Origin: a virus
Length of the DNA: 45,719 nt
Strand: one strand, 5' to 3'
Virus record (IMG/VR): IMGVR_UViG_3300009370_002305
Location: 1-45,719 of that record
Under the pieces are notes generated by a model. The model did not search any database and was not told the origin of the DNA. It saw only the letters and a program-made list of their open reading frames with translations. The position numbers and the translations under genes were made by a program. Positions 26,897 through 35,978 of the stretch are shown piece after piece. How positions within the stretch are numbered: the stretch's first letter is position 1; each line of letters starts with the position of its first letter.

Positions 26897-27235
26897 TTAC
26901 TCCACCTCTTCCTTTGGCATATCTGCGATTGCATCTTTTATGTAAGAAAGACGATCTTTAAATGACCTCAAAGACCCTACCAGATCTTGTAAAGATTCCG
27001 CATCTGAAGCAGAATCTTCGCTTGTATTAGAGTCTCCTGTCATCTGCGGCCCTAGAAAGCTCGATAGAGTCTCCTTAACAGCATTAAGACCCTCTACGCT
27101 CATAACCCCCTCTCCATCTCCTAAGATGCTGTCTGCGAAGCTTGTAGCTTCGTCAAACTTCTCCTCTATAACAGAAAGTCTATCTTCGATAGAAGATAGC
27201 TTCCCCAGGACTGTGCTTTCAAAAGTGTTCGACAT
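26897..27235 (-). CDS. Hypothetical coiled-coil protein, 112 aa
   Basis: It starts MSNTFESTVLGKLSSIEDRL, with a likely N-terminal coiled coil over about residues 8-30. A Ser/Asp/Glu-rich linker lies near 70-82. A second helical stretch, DLVGSLRSFKDRLSYIKDAI, lies at the C-terminus. The protein is acidic overall and has no catalytic motif. GGAG precedes ATG 27235. It lies directly after the IMPDH-family gene and before MoxR-VWA. It could be a substrate or adaptor of that pair, but only position suggests this. Confidence 0.7.
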   Translation of the reverse strand: MSNTFESTVLGKLSSIEDRLSVIEEKFDEATSFADSILGDGEGVMSVEGLNAVKETLSSFLGPQMTGDSNTSEDSASDAESLQDLVGSLRSFKDRLSYIKDAIADMPKEEVE

Positions 27236-27245
27236 TTATCTTCTC

Positions 27246-28349
27246 CTATGTTCTAGTACCAAACGCATGAGACTCTTCTAAGGCAGATGCGGTAAGTCTT
27301 ACAAATTTAGTATTTTGTTTTAATTCATTTAAATAATGAGAGTTAGTATAGGTCATGGCAGAACGCAAGCCGCCACAAAACTCTTCCAGAATATAATAAG
27401 CTTTGCCTTTCAGCGGTATGTATGTAGAGACTCCTTCTGCACAAGTTCCCGGCCTTAACCCACCTCTCTTATCTTCCTGCACTTCTTTAGAGGCCATCCC
27501 TCTATAAGCCTTCATATTCTTTCCCTCTACACTTACAATTTCGCCTGGAGACTCCAGTGTTCCTGCAAAGATTCTCCCTGCAATAACCGCATCTGCTCCA
27601 GCAGCGATACTCTTTACTAAGTCAGCGGGATACCTTATCCCTCCATCAGCAATGATAGAGACATTCTTACAAGAGGTATTTTCTTTCTTTGCCTTATAGC
27701 AATCCAAAACAGATGCCAAAGTAGGAACTCCCATGCCAGTCATAATTCTCGTCTTACAAATAGACCCACCACCTATGCCAACTCTAATAGCATCAACACC
27801 AGCTTCTGCCAGCCTAACAAAGCCACAGCCCGTAGCAACATTTCCAGCTATTATAGGAATATCTCCATGAGTTCTGTCTCTTACCCAATCAATCATTTCA
27901 AGCATATACTTTGAATTTCCATTTGCAACGTCTATTGCTATAGCTGTCAGCAAATCTCCGAACTCATTATAAAGAGAGGTGAACCTCTCTTTTTCAGAGT
28001 CTCCAACTCCAATTGCAGGAACCACCTTAGCTCTAGATCCAGCGTATGCCCCTCTATTATACTCAACTATAGAAAAAATTTCCTTAAGTTGTTCCTCTCT
28101 TGACATAAATCTATGAACAATCCCCATAGCCCCTCTGCTCCCAAGTGATATTGCCATTTTAGAATCAGTAACAGTATCCATAGGTGACGAAATAATAGGC
28201 ACATCAAGAATGATCTTTTTACCCAAAGCAGTTTGAACACAAGGCTGATTCCTAGATGTCATTTCAGAGTAAGAAGGAACCATGAGAACGTCATCAAAAG
28301 ATGGGGGGTCACCAGAACCCAAGAGGGTATCGGCTGTATACAGAATCAT
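27246..28349 (-). CDS. IMP dehydrogenase / GMP reductase family enzyme
   Basis: The (beta/alpha)8 core is well conserved. The start [28 protein letters not shown], the catalytic-cysteine loop [19 protein letters not shown] (Cys near residue 196), [24 protein letters not shown] and MKAYRGMAS are all typical. There are no CBS domains (367 residues), which fits GMP reductases and some short IMPDHs. The loop and the PEGV-like [13 protein letters not shown] segment lean to IMPDH, which makes XMP toward GMP. GMP reductase, which makes IMP from GMP, cannot be excluded. AGGAG precedes ATG 28349, in an ATGA overlap with the peptidase gene. With the PurA-family gene it suggests purine-pool control. Confidence 0.92.
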   Translation of the reverse strand: MILYTADTLLGSGDPPSFDDVLMVPSYSEMTSRNQPCVQTALGKKIILDVPIISSPMDTVTDSKMAISLGSRGAMGIVHRFMSREEQLKEIFSIVEYNRGAYAGSRAKVVPAIGVGDSEKERFTSLYNEFGDLLTAIAIDVANGNSKYMLEMIDWVRDRTHGDIPIIAGNVATGCGFVRLAEAGVDAIRVGIGGGSICKTRIMTGMGVPTLASVLDCYKAKKENTSCKNVSIIADGGIRYPADLVKSIAAGADAVIAGRIFAGTLESPGEIVSVEGKNMKAYRGMASKEVQEDKRGGLRPGTCAEGVSTYIPLKGKAYYILEEFCGGLRSAMTYTNSHYLNELKQNTKFVRLTASALEESHAFGTRT

Positions 28350-28990
28350 CTTTTTCTCCTCTTATATGCCTCTTGAAAAGAGGTCGCAAAAATCTCAGAA
28401 TCAATAGAAGTATAACTTTTAACGCACAATCTGTCCCACCAATAATGCCCTAACTCATGAACAAAGACTTCTTCGTTTAAGATGCTCCCCATATCTGTTA
28501 CAAGTATTGCAGAATTTTTCTCTATCTCTAAAGTTGAATCATAATATCCGTACAAAACTTGGTTCCCAAAATTTGTTTTTCCGTTAATGAAGTCTGGAAA
28601 CCTATCCCAATTTTGCAATGTATTATTTCTTAGAACAAATATATTAAGGTTATAATTGTCTCTGCAATCAGCAGAGGGTATCCTTCTTTCGCTTAAAAGC
28701 CGCTGCATCAAAGGCCAGCTCTCCTTCATCAAAGAGGTTATGTAATCAGAATTATGAGGGTGATAAACACTAGGAGGAATCTCTCCACCCATTGTTTCGT
28801 ATGAAACAGTGTATTCCACTCTCCTGTCTTCTAAGATTAAAAACCCTTTATCTTCTACTTTAGTCGAAACATCAGAGATATACTTTGGTTTATAAGGCTC
28901 CTTGCTAATATCTTGAGCGTAACAACCAATTGAAATCAATAAACCAAAAGAAACAAAACTACCTATCTTCCTCCACGAATTCCTTTTCAT
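28346..28990 (-). CDS. Exported HExxH metallopeptidase-like protein
   Basis: From ATG 28990 the N-terminus is MKRNSWRKIGSFVSFGLLIS then IGCYAQD: a basic n-region, a hydrophobic core and a CYA-QD type signal-peptidase site. A lipobox reading (cysteine in IGC) is less fitting. The C-terminus has FVHELGHYWWDRL, an HExxH zinc motif at about 178-182, with a downstream Glu in SIDSEIFA as a possible third ligand. This suggests a gluzincin-like peptidase acting outside the cytoplasm. The chosen ATG has an AGGGG site; the longer frame from 29023 uses TTG without one and spoils the signal peptide. The substrate is unknown. Confidence 0.8.
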   Translation of the reverse strand: MKRNSWRKIGSFVSFGLLISIGCYAQDISKEPYKPKYISDVSTKVEDKGFLILEDRRVEYTVSYETMGGEIPPSVYHPHNSDYITSLMKESWPLMQRLLSERRIPSADCRDNYNLNIFVLRNNTLQNWDRFPDFINGKTNFGNQVLYGYYDSTLEIEKNSAILVTDMGSILNEEVFVHELGHYWWDRLCVKSYTSIDSEIFATSFQEAYKRRKR

Positions 28991-29147
28991 ACCTGTAGCC
29001 CCTATACTGACCCAAAACCTCAATCTTTAGGTTTGAGTTCATCTTTAACATTTCTACATGTTCTAGGGGAACCTTAGTATGAACGTAAATAGCTTTGGTT
29101 TCAAGGTTAGTAACTTTGACCTTAAGAAGAATATTGTTCTTATACAT
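28959..29147 (-). CDS. Small hypothetical protein, 62 aa
   Basis: The ATG at 29147 has a GAG site 8 bases upstream. The product begins MYKNNILLKVKVTNLETKAI and looks like a small beta-rich domain, with charged ends and an RGYRYEKEFVEEDR tail. It overlaps the start of the exported peptidase by 32 bases, so translation is probably coupled. No family is recognised. The spacer upstream (29148-29200) contains an imperfect tandem of TTACTCTATCTA. Confidence 0.55.
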   Translation of the reverse strand: MYKNNILLKVKVTNLETKAIYVHTKVPLEHVEMLKMNSNLKIEVLGQYRGYRYEKEFVEEDR

Positions 29148-29200
29148 TATAATCTCACAATCTTATCTTTACTCTATCTACTTACTCTATCTATCTTCAA

Positions 29201-30133
29201 TTAATCACTAATCTTTCTCTGTAATCTGTCAGAGAGCCAATGATGCTTTGAAGCCGAAGGCATTAACCAAGGGAGATTGTCCCTAGACAAGCAGTCTAAT
29301 AGATTGTCAACAACAGTATAATCAGTACAATCTACAAACAGCATAGCCTTAGCTTCTATCTTGTCAATTTTTTCTTGAAAATGCTTCGTCATTTCCTCCC
29401 AATTGTCGGCATCGTAAGACCTCTTGACCCTATCTCTAGTTCTTTCTAGAGAGCTAATCTTTTCAGAGTAGTCTTTCGTGATCATTCTCTTGAGCCTTTT
29501 TGGGCTGGACTTTGCAAGTCTTTTTAGCAAAGATCCTGACAAAGAGTCATTCTTGAGAGCCCTCTCCAAGATATTCGCCTTAATCTCAATTGCGCCCTTT
29601 TCCCGCTTAACCTTTGACCACAAATAGTCGTAAAGAGCCGAATCTTTAGAGGATGATAGTCCAGCTCGACTCCACAGATCAAGCAGATCGCTCTTATCTG
29701 GATCAAGAGAAAATTTATGAAGTTGAGTTAGATAATCAAAATTCACATCGACTAAGGGAAGAAGTCTAATTCTTAAGACGTTATCCTCAAAATTCTCGTT
29801 ATCAGAAATCTCTTTGTAAAGATTATTTAGAAAGGAATTTGAAAAGTCTTTGGTAATAGACTTAATCCTATGAGACTGGCCGTTTGCTACATTTATTGCA
29901 ACATTTAAAAGGCTATCTCGGACATCAGAAAAGCTGTTCCATACATACCCAAATGTAGCATCTGACAGAATTTCCTGCGCCTCTTCATTAGACCAATAAG
30001 AATCTAGATCAGATACGGCATGAGGAATTGCATACCTTAGCACTTTTACCATAAAAATGTCTTCCTTTGTCTTCTCAAAGACCAAGGAGTCAGACATGAC
30101 AAAATTCTCAACAACCTTGCTTTCGCTACTCAT
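29201..30133 (-). CDS. Hypothetical helical protein, 310 aa
   Basis: This soluble, mostly helical protein begins MSSESKVVENFVMSDSLVFE. Residues about 220-265 form a very charged Lys/Arg/Glu stretch (MITKDYSEKISSLERTRDRV) likely to be coiled coil. Its C-terminus LPWLMPSASKHHWLSDRLQR resembles the C-termini of the next protein upstream and of the protein at 42522-43373 (LP...W..R...RL). An AGGAG site precedes ATG 30133, which overlaps the preceding stop (ATGA). I recognise no enzymatic motif. Confidence 0.8.
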   Translation of the reverse strand: MSSESKVVENFVMSDSLVFEKTKEDIFMVKVLRYAIPHAVSDLDSYWSNEEAQEILSDATFGYVWNSFSDVRDSLLNVAINVANGQSHRIKSITKDFSNSFLNNLYKEISDNENFEDNVLRIRLLPLVDVNFDYLTQLHKFSLDPDKSDLLDLWSRAGLSSSKDSALYDYLWSKVKREKGAIEIKANILERALKNDSLSGSLLKRLAKSSPKRLKRMITKDYSEKISSLERTRDRVKRSYDADNWEEMTKHFQEKIDKIEAKAMLFVDCTDYTVVDNLLDCLSRDNLPWLMPSASKHHWLSDRLQRKISD

Positions 30134-30867
30134 TTTGTTCTCCTGTTTTCAGCAGATAGTCTCTCTTCAAATTTACGTGAAATCCAACTATTTTTAATAT
30201 TTCTATTTGCAACTAACATCGGCAAATACTCTGACGAAATCTTTTCAACCAACATTGAAAAAGGTCCTCTTGCAATTTCCGCAGTTAACTCTTTAAGCTT
30301 GTCATACCCATAAGGAGCCCTCGCTATACCCTCATATCTTATGTCTGCAATTTTATCATCCAGCATTTCGTCTAAACATTCAACTGGCCCCAATCTTTGA
30401 AAGACAACTTTTCTAATCTTAAATGACTTCGATGTTTTTAACTCCCTCAAAGCCTTTATGCTGCAATAGTGTGCTGCCAAAAGCTGACTGCTCCCAGAGC
30501 CATTCTTTGCGGCATAGTCGAGAACTGAAATATCTCTGTATAAGCCGTTGCTAATGGCAAGTTCTCTAATCGAATCAACAGGTGACTCCCTAATTATATC
30601 ATCACCAATATCAGGGAAAAGCTTTATAAGAGTATCCACCGCTCTACGAGCAACCCACTCTGACCTATTGTAACGACCCTCGTTTGAAGGTTTGCTGTAG
30701 AAAGCTTCTTCATAAGCCTTCTCCCTCAGACAAAAGCTTTTGAAAGTCTTTTCGTCCAAATGTTCTGCAACTCTTTTTAGCCCTGCATCAAAAGCACTCC
30801 AATCTTGAGTAGAAAGCTCTTGTAAGTCAGACACCAACTTCTTTGTTTTTTGACTCATCTTCTTCAT
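30130..30867 (-). CDS. Hypothetical protein with HEAT-like helical repeats
   Basis: Pairs of helices such as DVDSIRELAIS-type, SFKIRKVVFQRLG and KIADIRYEGIARAP (about residues 95-190) suggest HEAT/ARM-like repeats, a scaffold for protein contacts. The C-terminus LPMLVANRNIKNSWISRKFE is similar in pattern to the proteins at 29201-30133 and 42522-43373. ATG 30867 has GGAG 6 bases upstream and overlaps the DHH gene by 41 bases. The repeat call is by eye and moderate; function unknown. Confidence 0.75.
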   Translation of the reverse strand: MKKMSQKTKKLVSDLQELSTQDWSAFDAGLKRVAEHLDEKTFKSFCLREKAYEEAFYSKPSNEGRYNRSEWVARRAVDTLIKLFPDIGDDIIRESPVDSIRELAISNGLYRDISVLDYAAKNGSGSSQLLAAHYCSIKALRELKTSKSFKIRKVVFQRLGPVECLDEMLDDKIADIRYEGIARAPYGYDKLKELTAEIARGPFSMLVEKISSEYLPMLVANRNIKNSWISRKFEERLSAENRRTK

Positions 30868-31699
30868 TAGTTACTCCATCTTTTAATATAGATAAATCAG
30901 TTATCCTAAACCCAGAGGCATTTTTATGTCCACCTCCACCAAACCTTGATGCTATTATAGAAACATCCTCACCATCTTCTTCCGATCTCAAAGAGAATTT
31001 ATATCCAATCCCGTCAAAATAATAAGCGGCAGCAAAAGGATTTCCTTCCGCTAATTCAGCAGCTATCTCTGACTGAAAGAATGGAGCGTTTATTATCGGA
31101 ACATTATAACCTACAATATCTTCTGTATAAGCATTCTTTATAAGAGACTTAATCAAGTTCCTTTTATATTGCAAAATACCTTCTCCCATATTCTTGACTC
31201 GTCGCCACCTTACAGACTCTACTGCATCCAAATATCCATGCAGCAGATCCCAATTTTCAAAGGTTTTCTCGAAAGAGTCTACGGCAGATAAAATCTCTTC
31301 TGTATTCTGCAACTCCCATTTCCACAAATCCCTATCCTCTACATACTTAATTAAGAGAGGAACACTATCGTCTGGAAACAAGTGATTCCAAGCGAGAAAT
31401 GCTCCAGAGTGATTCATATCAAAGTAACAAAAGTCTAATTCTCCACAAGTTTCTTCGGCAGACTTATGGTGATCTAACACCACAATGCTTTCTGCCACCT
31501 CTTTTATCCCTAACATTGTAGTCTTATCATAACAAAAGTCCACAATAAATACATTTCGCCCTTTAACGTCTGGTGGTTCCTCTCCGTGAGAGACTGCCAC
31601 ATATTCTATACTCGACCCATACTTTCTCCAGAAAGACCAAGCAGCACCGAATCCATCTGGACAGTTATCGTGGTATAAAACCGTTATGTTCTCATTCAT
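30827..31699 (-). CDS. DHH/DHHA1-family phosphoesterase (NrnA/NrnB-like)
   Basis: DHH-family motifs are present in order: HDNCPDGFGAAW with two metal-binding Asp residues near the N-terminus, VFIVDFCYDK, VVLDHHKSA (Asp-His-His at about 76-78) and a VEDRD-type Asp near 120. The C-terminal DHHA1 part ends in the substrate-binding GGGGHKNASGF. Related enzymes degrade nano-RNA, pAp or cyclic-dinucleotide products. I use ATG 31699, which shares a base with the PurA-family stop (TGATG) and has a GAGG site 7 bases upstream; the TTG one codon earlier has poor spacing. It may recycle short oligonucleotides into the phage nucleotide pool. Confidence 0.93.
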   Translation of the reverse strand: MNENITVLYHDNCPDGFGAAWSFWRKYGSSIEYVAVSHGEEPPDVKGRNVFIVDFCYDKTTMLGIKEVAESIVVLDHHKSAEETCGELDFCYFDMNHSGAFLAWNHLFPDDSVPLLIKYVEDRDLWKWELQNTEEILSAVDSFEKTFENWDLLHGYLDAVESVRWRRVKNMGEGILQYKRNLIKSLIKNAYTEDIVGYNVPIINAPFFQSEIAAELAEGNPFAAAYYFDGIGYKFSLRSEEDGEDVSIIASRFGGGGHKNASGFRITDLSILKDGVTNEEDESKNKEVGV

Positions 31700-32715
31700 C
31701 AAATGACCTCTGGAGAATAAGAAAAATTAACAGATTTAACGTAATTGTTATTAATCTTAATTTTTTCTTCAGCAAAGCCTGTCATATCCTCTAGACATGA
31801 AAAGCTAAGAAGTTCTCCATTATAAAAAAGTTTAAAGACTCCAAGCGATTCAATAACATCACATTTGCTTATTACTACATTCGTAGTGCCAGTAATCGAA
31901 ATAGCCTTATTAAGAAGGTCTAGGTTTAGCCAGTTGACCTTTCTTCTTCGACCCGTTGTAACCCCGTACTCTTGCCCTAAGTCTGCCAAAGTTTTTAAGA
32001 CAGGATCATTAAGAAGTTCTTTTGGGAACCTTGGATCTTCGCCACTCTTTGTATCATAAATCTTAGCCGCACCCCAAATCTCGCCAATCTTTTGGGTAGG
32101 GAATCCGATACTACACGCTCCATAGGGCAAGGTTACGCTGGAAGTAACATAAGGATAAAGACCGTGATCTAAGTCCAGCCATACACCCTGCGCTCCTTCA
32201 CATAATATGTTTCCAGAAAGCTCTCCGTTCCAAATATATTCTTCATCTAATACATCAGAAGCTACTCTTCCCACTCTCGCCGCCTTATCTGCATAACACG
32301 GACCAATGCCTCGGCCAGTAGTCCCAAGTCTTTCTGCCAAAAACTTTCTGTCATAAAGGATATGCTTATCTGTCACAATATGACAATTTGGAGCAACCTT
32401 TATAAGAGAGGTGTTAAAACCATTCTCAGAAAGATAATCAACCTCTTCATAAAATGAGGAAGGATTCAAAACACATCCCGGTCCAATGAGCGACTTAACC
32501 CCATAAAAGATACCAGAAGGAACAAGGTGAGTCTTATACTTCTTTCCGTCAACGTAAACTGTGTGTCCAGCGTTATTCCCGCCACCCCATCTTGCTACCA
32601 ATGAATAATGTGGAGTTCCATCATAATTTAAGAAGGAAGCTAATTGACTTGTTATCTTTCCCTTAGCTTCATCACCCCAGGCTAAACCTACCACAACATC
32701 TGCTTTATCAATCAT
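31699..32715 (-). CDS. purA: Adenylosuccinate synthetase family enzyme (PurA/PurZ superfamily), short form
   Basis: The GTP-binding start VVVGLAWGDEAKGK matches the PurA signature WGDEGKGK, but one Gly is Ala17. The presumed catalytic Asp15 is kept. GGGNNAGHTVY supplies the catalytic His. The segments LGTTGRGIGPCYADKAAR, ILCEGAQGVWLDLDHGLYPYVTSS, TTGRRRKVNWL and SKCDV follow in the usual order. At 338 residues it is well below the roughly 430 of bacterial PurA and near archaeal PurA and phage PurZ lengths. It would join aspartate to IMP, or to dGMP if PurZ-like. ATG 32715 has an AGAGGA site; the ATG at 32730 does not. Confidence 0.9.
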   Translation of the reverse strand: MIDKADVVVGLAWGDEAKGKITSQLASFLNYDGTPHYSLVARWGGGNNAGHTVYVDGKKYKTHLVPSGIFYGVKSLIGPGCVLNPSSFYEEVDYLSENGFNTSLIKVAPNCHIVTDKHILYDRKFLAERLGTTGRGIGPCYADKAARVGRVASDVLDEEYIWNGELSGNILCEGAQGVWLDLDHGLYPYVTSSVTLPYGACSIGFPTQKIGEIWGAAKIYDTKSGEDPRFPKELLNDPVLKTLADLGQEYGVTTGRRRKVNWLNLDLLNKAISITGTTNVVISKCDVIESLGVFKLFYNGELLSFSCLEDMTGFAEEKIKINNNYVKSVNFSYSPEVI

Positions 32716-33295
32716 TTTCTTCCTCTTCATTTCCGATTACAATTTTCATAACCTTTTCAATTTTACTTGCGCGACGAAGAAAAGTAATGCCTTCTTTGTG
32801 AGAAGAGATAGTGGCTGTAAAGGTAATAGTGTCACCTTCCTTATAGTTATAAGCCTTAGAGGTCTTGAAGTACCACTTCCACCCTCTTCCATCAACACAG
32901 ATAATTGCTGGCATTGGATATGCACTATTCATATTGGCCTTTGAAATCTTGTAAACAGGCATTGGATCAAAAGCCTTTTTGACTCCCACTTCAACCTCTG
33001 GAGGATCTAAGACTGCTGCCTTTACAAAAGAATCCACCCACTTATTGATAGAGTCAATCCATTTATCTGAAAGACGATGAGGTCTTTCAGAGATAACTTC
33101 TAGACTAGACTTTAGAAAATCATTATTAGGATTCTCTTGAATCTTCATAGGAAGAAGGGCAAAGGCCAAAGGATGCAGTCTGTCCAGCTTTTCTCTGCCG
33201 ACCTTATCATTTTCAGCAGGGGTTTTTGAACGAGCCTTCTTCTTGCGACTGGTTCTCTTTTTATTGCTTTTATTGTCTTTAAAAATACTAATCAC
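32708..33295 (-). CDS. Hypothetical protein, possible OB-fold, about 195 aa
   Basis: The N-terminus is a basic, Lys/Arg-rich tail (KSNKKRTSRKKKARSKTPAE) that could bind nucleic acid. The C-terminal half is beta-rich, with WKWYFKTSKAYNYKEGDTIT and FTATISSHKEGITFLRRAS, resembling an OB-fold-like barrel. That fold call is tentative. I choose GTG 33295, behind a GGGGA site 6 bases upstream, over GTG 33310, which has none. It ends in an acidic tail and overlaps the PurA-family start. A single-strand DNA-binding or RNA-binding role is possible but unproven. Confidence 0.7.
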   Translation of the reverse strand: MISIFKDNKSNKKRTSRKKKARSKTPAENDKVGREKLDRLHPLAFALLPMKIQENPNNDFLKSSLEVISERPHRLSDKWIDSINKWVDSFVKAAVLDPPEVEVGVKKAFDPMPVYKISKANMNSAYPMPAIICVDGRGWKWYFKTSKAYNYKEGDTITFTATISSHKEGITFLRRASKIEKVMKIVIGNEEEEND

Positions 33296-33389
33296 AGAAA
33301 ATCCCCGCACCTATTCAATACGGAGATAACTGATGTATAAAATACTTTAATATTTTTTTAAGCCTAGCTCTGCGCTCCAGCGTTGAAGC

Positions 33390-35978
33390 TTATTGGGGTG
33401 TGGGCTTATAAGCCTTCTGCCAAACGCCAAGAGCTTCTTCTTTCTTCTTAGACCATCTGCTTCTGCCAAGCTTATCTGGTCGCAAGAACCTGTTGCCACT
33501 CGTATAGTCTTCTAGTTTATTATGTGCTTGAAGAACCGGCTTCAAAAGCTTTCCAGCCCTAGGCCCTGCCTCATTAACAGCAGATGCAATCTCCTTTGCA
33601 GAAAGCTGATCTAACCATTCAGAGGCTCCTTCTACGCCCTCTAGCCCTGCATTGCTACCTCTTCGAGAAATCGGGAAGAGAGCCTTCTTATCTCCGTCCA
33701 TACCAATGTAAAAAATCTTTGTCGGATCTGCCTTTGTTATCCATAGAGTTCCAACCTCATTGTTTCTGGCAAAGTTACCTCCCTCTCCGTGTGGTGGGAC
33801 CAGGAAATATTCCTTAGAATTGCCCTGACTAACGCCAGTCTCCTTCTTATCCTTCTCATCATCTTTGGCATCCTCAAGAACCTTTGCAGCCTCTTGTTCA
33901 GCAGCATAAGCGGAATAAGAAAGATCTTTTTCAATTGCACCAGTTTTGTCAGCCGCCAAGTCTGCCTCATAAGCTTTAATGGTTTGTGCCTTTGCTCTGG
34001 TCAAGAAGTAATCCAAATGTGTTACCTTCTTTGTCTTGTCATCTTTTACCAAAGGAAACGTTATTGTGGAAACCTTTAAGTTTTCTCGATTAGCATACTT
34101 TGTAGTATCGGCTGGAGCCATTAAGTAAGCTGTTAATATTCCATCAGTTGGCGCAGTCTTAGCCTGTCCACCAGACTCTCTAGCACCCCCTCCACCAGAC
34201 TCTCTAGCACCCCCTCCACCAGAAGTGTCTACATCAAGTCCCTTGTCTGAGGATCCTAACAAGCCTCCTGTCGGAGCTTTTATATTTTTCTCCTCAGTAT
34301 ACTTATGCCCTACAGCCCTCCAGATGGAGGCTATATGCTTGTTTGTATGAGACGCATTACTTCCAGTGTCCAACTTTGTATCACCAAAGCCCTCTCCCTT
34401 GAGGTGACTTGCTATTCTAGCGGCTCCATACTTGTCATTTGCCCACTGCCTAAAGGCTAAGCCATCTTGTTGAGTTTTCAAAACATCACCCATATTAGTT
34501 CCAAGCATATTCTTTTCCCCTGTATATTTCTTAGTCGAGCGGGTCGAGCGTTTTGGTCTCTTAACTGTCGGATCGCCACTCTGGTCTACCGGGACATCCG
34601 TGGCCTTCTTGTTTCCTCCATCTTGGTCCGTCGTTACCCATGTTGCTACCGGCTTATCTTCAGGTTTCGCGAACTTTCTCAGGCTATTTGATTCCAAAAA
34701 AGAAGCACTCTTTTCCCAGCTTGTAAGGCCAAGAGCCTTTGCTGCCGACATAGCGGTAGCGTTCTCCTTGCACTTATCCCCCATACATAGTTGAACCCAC
34801 ACTTCTCCATCCAATTTAGAGAAAGCCCAATAACCCTGATCCGAACCTTGTTTTCCGTACCAATCAAACTTATACCGAACGACTGGATCTCCGCCCTCTA
34901 TATATTTTGTACCACCCAATACTAAGTCTGTTTGCCCATATGACAGTTTATTCTTTTCATGTTGTTTCAGAAAGAAGCTCCATAGGGCCTTGCCATCGGT
35001 GTCTATAAAGCTTGGAAACAGTGGTCTGTTTTCTACAAACTCTGTCCTCACTCCGGCCAAAGTGCCATTCCAGTCGCCGCCTGGATGACCAGGACCAGCA
35101 AGCTTCACTTCGTTCTCCCCCGCAGAGGCATATTGGATGGCCTCGTTTAACTTCCCAAGGATGCGATCATAAAACTCTGCCCAAGATTCTTTCTCCCCTT
35201 TATCGTCATCATCTGTGCTGCCATAGGCATCTTGGTAGTAACGAATCAAAGCATTGACCGTCGCCTCATTCGTCCACCAGTTTTCAGATTGCTGTTTCCA
35301 GATTTTTATTTTTTTGTTTTTTGATATATTTTCAACAAAGGCCTTAAGCCCATCAAACACAGCCTTCAAAGCTATATCTGCCGATCCAGCTGTTTTTACA
35401 AAATTTCCCAAAGCCAAATCTCTGACTATGTTGCTCTGCTTTATATGCCCAGAAAGCTTTAAGGCTTTCGATAGTTTGTTTAATTCTCTTTGCTCTGTGT
35501 TCATGTTAGCCCCTAATTTTGGAATCCTTCTTCTTCTTAATCTACCGTCTTCTGAGTATAAGAAGCTAAAGTAATCTTCTGACTCAGTTTTAGATGGAAT
35601 ATTAATAGGTTTTCTTTTATGTAATCTTGATATATTAACTGGCGGTCTACTCTCTTCTGTTTCTATATTACTCTCTGCTCCAAAGAACTTTTCAGCAACT
35701 TCTTTATCTTGCTGTTCATACTTAATTCTCTTTCGGAAACCCTGATGACCACCGGGACTTCCGGCTGGAATACCGAATAGTCCCAGGGCTAACTTTTCTA
35801 TCTTTTCTTTTCTCTTTCGCTTTGTCAAGGTTTTGCCCTGAGCTTCATCATCATCTTCTACATAATGAATTATATTATCAGGTGAGGGATGGGTTATCAC
35901 TGGAGGTCTTTCATGATACGTCATTAAGTCAATAACGGACAACTCTTTTTCATCTTCTGACGGCTCATCCAACCCCAT
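33390..35978 (-). CDS. Large hypothetical protein with internal shared module, about 862 aa
   Basis: I choose ATG 35978, preceded by GGGGG; the frame from 36017 begins with TTG. The first 158 residues are charged and disordered-looking. At residue 159 (ATG 35504, MNTEQRELNKLSKALKLSGH, ending ...GNFVKTAG) a divergent copy of the module shared with three neighbours begins. It stands directly behind an AGGGG site, so a second 704-residue product is plausible. Later parts contain a mixed domain with tryptophan-rich segments (NWWTNEA, LWSFFLKQH) and a Gly-rich linker with two GGGGARES units encoded by a 24-base tandem repeat near 34171-34222. No enzyme motif is recognised. A virion or injected protein is possible from context. 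Confidence 0.8.
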   Translation of the reverse strand: MGLDEPSEDEKELSVIDLMTYHERPPVITHPSPDNIIHYVEDDDEAQGKTLTKRKRKEKIEKLALGLFGIPAGSPGGHQGFRKRIKYEQQDKEVAEKFFGAESNIETEESRPPVNISRLHKRKPINIPSKTESEDYFSFLYSEDGRLRRRRIPKLGANMNTEQRELNKLSKALKLSGHIKQSNIVRDLALGNFVKTAGSADIALKAVFDGLKAFVENISKNKKIKIWKQQSENWWTNEATVNALIRYYQDAYGSTDDDDKGEKESWAEFYDRILGKLNEAIQYASAGENEVKLAGPGHPGGDWNGTLAGVRTEFVENRPLFPSFIDTDGKALWSFFLKQHEKNKLSYGQTDLVLGGTKYIEGGDPVVRYKFDWYGKQGSDQGYWAFSKLDGEVWVQLCMGDKCKENATAMSAAKALGLTSWEKSASFLESNSLRKFAKPEDKPVATWVTTDQDGGNKKATDVPVDQSGDPTVKRPKRSTRSTKKYTGEKNMLGTNMGDVLKTQQDGLAFRQWANDKYGAARIASHLKGEGFGDTKLDTGSNASHTNKHIASIWRAVGHKYTEEKNIKAPTGGLLGSSDKGLDVDTSGGGGARESGGGGARESGGQAKTAPTDGILTAYLMAPADTTKYANRENLKVSTITFPLVKDDKTKKVTHLDYFLTRAKAQTIKAYEADLAADKTGAIEKDLSYSAYAAEQEAAKVLEDAKDDEKDKKETGVSQGNSKEYFLVPPHGEGGNFARNNEVGTLWITKADPTKIFYIGMDGDKKALFPISRRGSNAGLEGVEGASEWLDQLSAKEIASAVNEAGPRAGKLLKPVLQAHNKLEDYTSGNRFLRPDKLGRSRWSKKKEEALGVWQKAYKPTPQ

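Noticed and set aside
31699-32715. Firm call of a 2-aminoadenine (Z-genome) pathway
   Set aside because: The catalytic Asp typical of PurA is kept, and no DatZ, MazZ or DpoZ homologue is visible in the window. Reported only as a possibility.
33311-33389. Terminator in the 79-base spacer after the 862-residue ORF
   Set aside because: Only a tiny CGCT/AGCG hairpin is present and it is not followed by a U-run on the minus strand.
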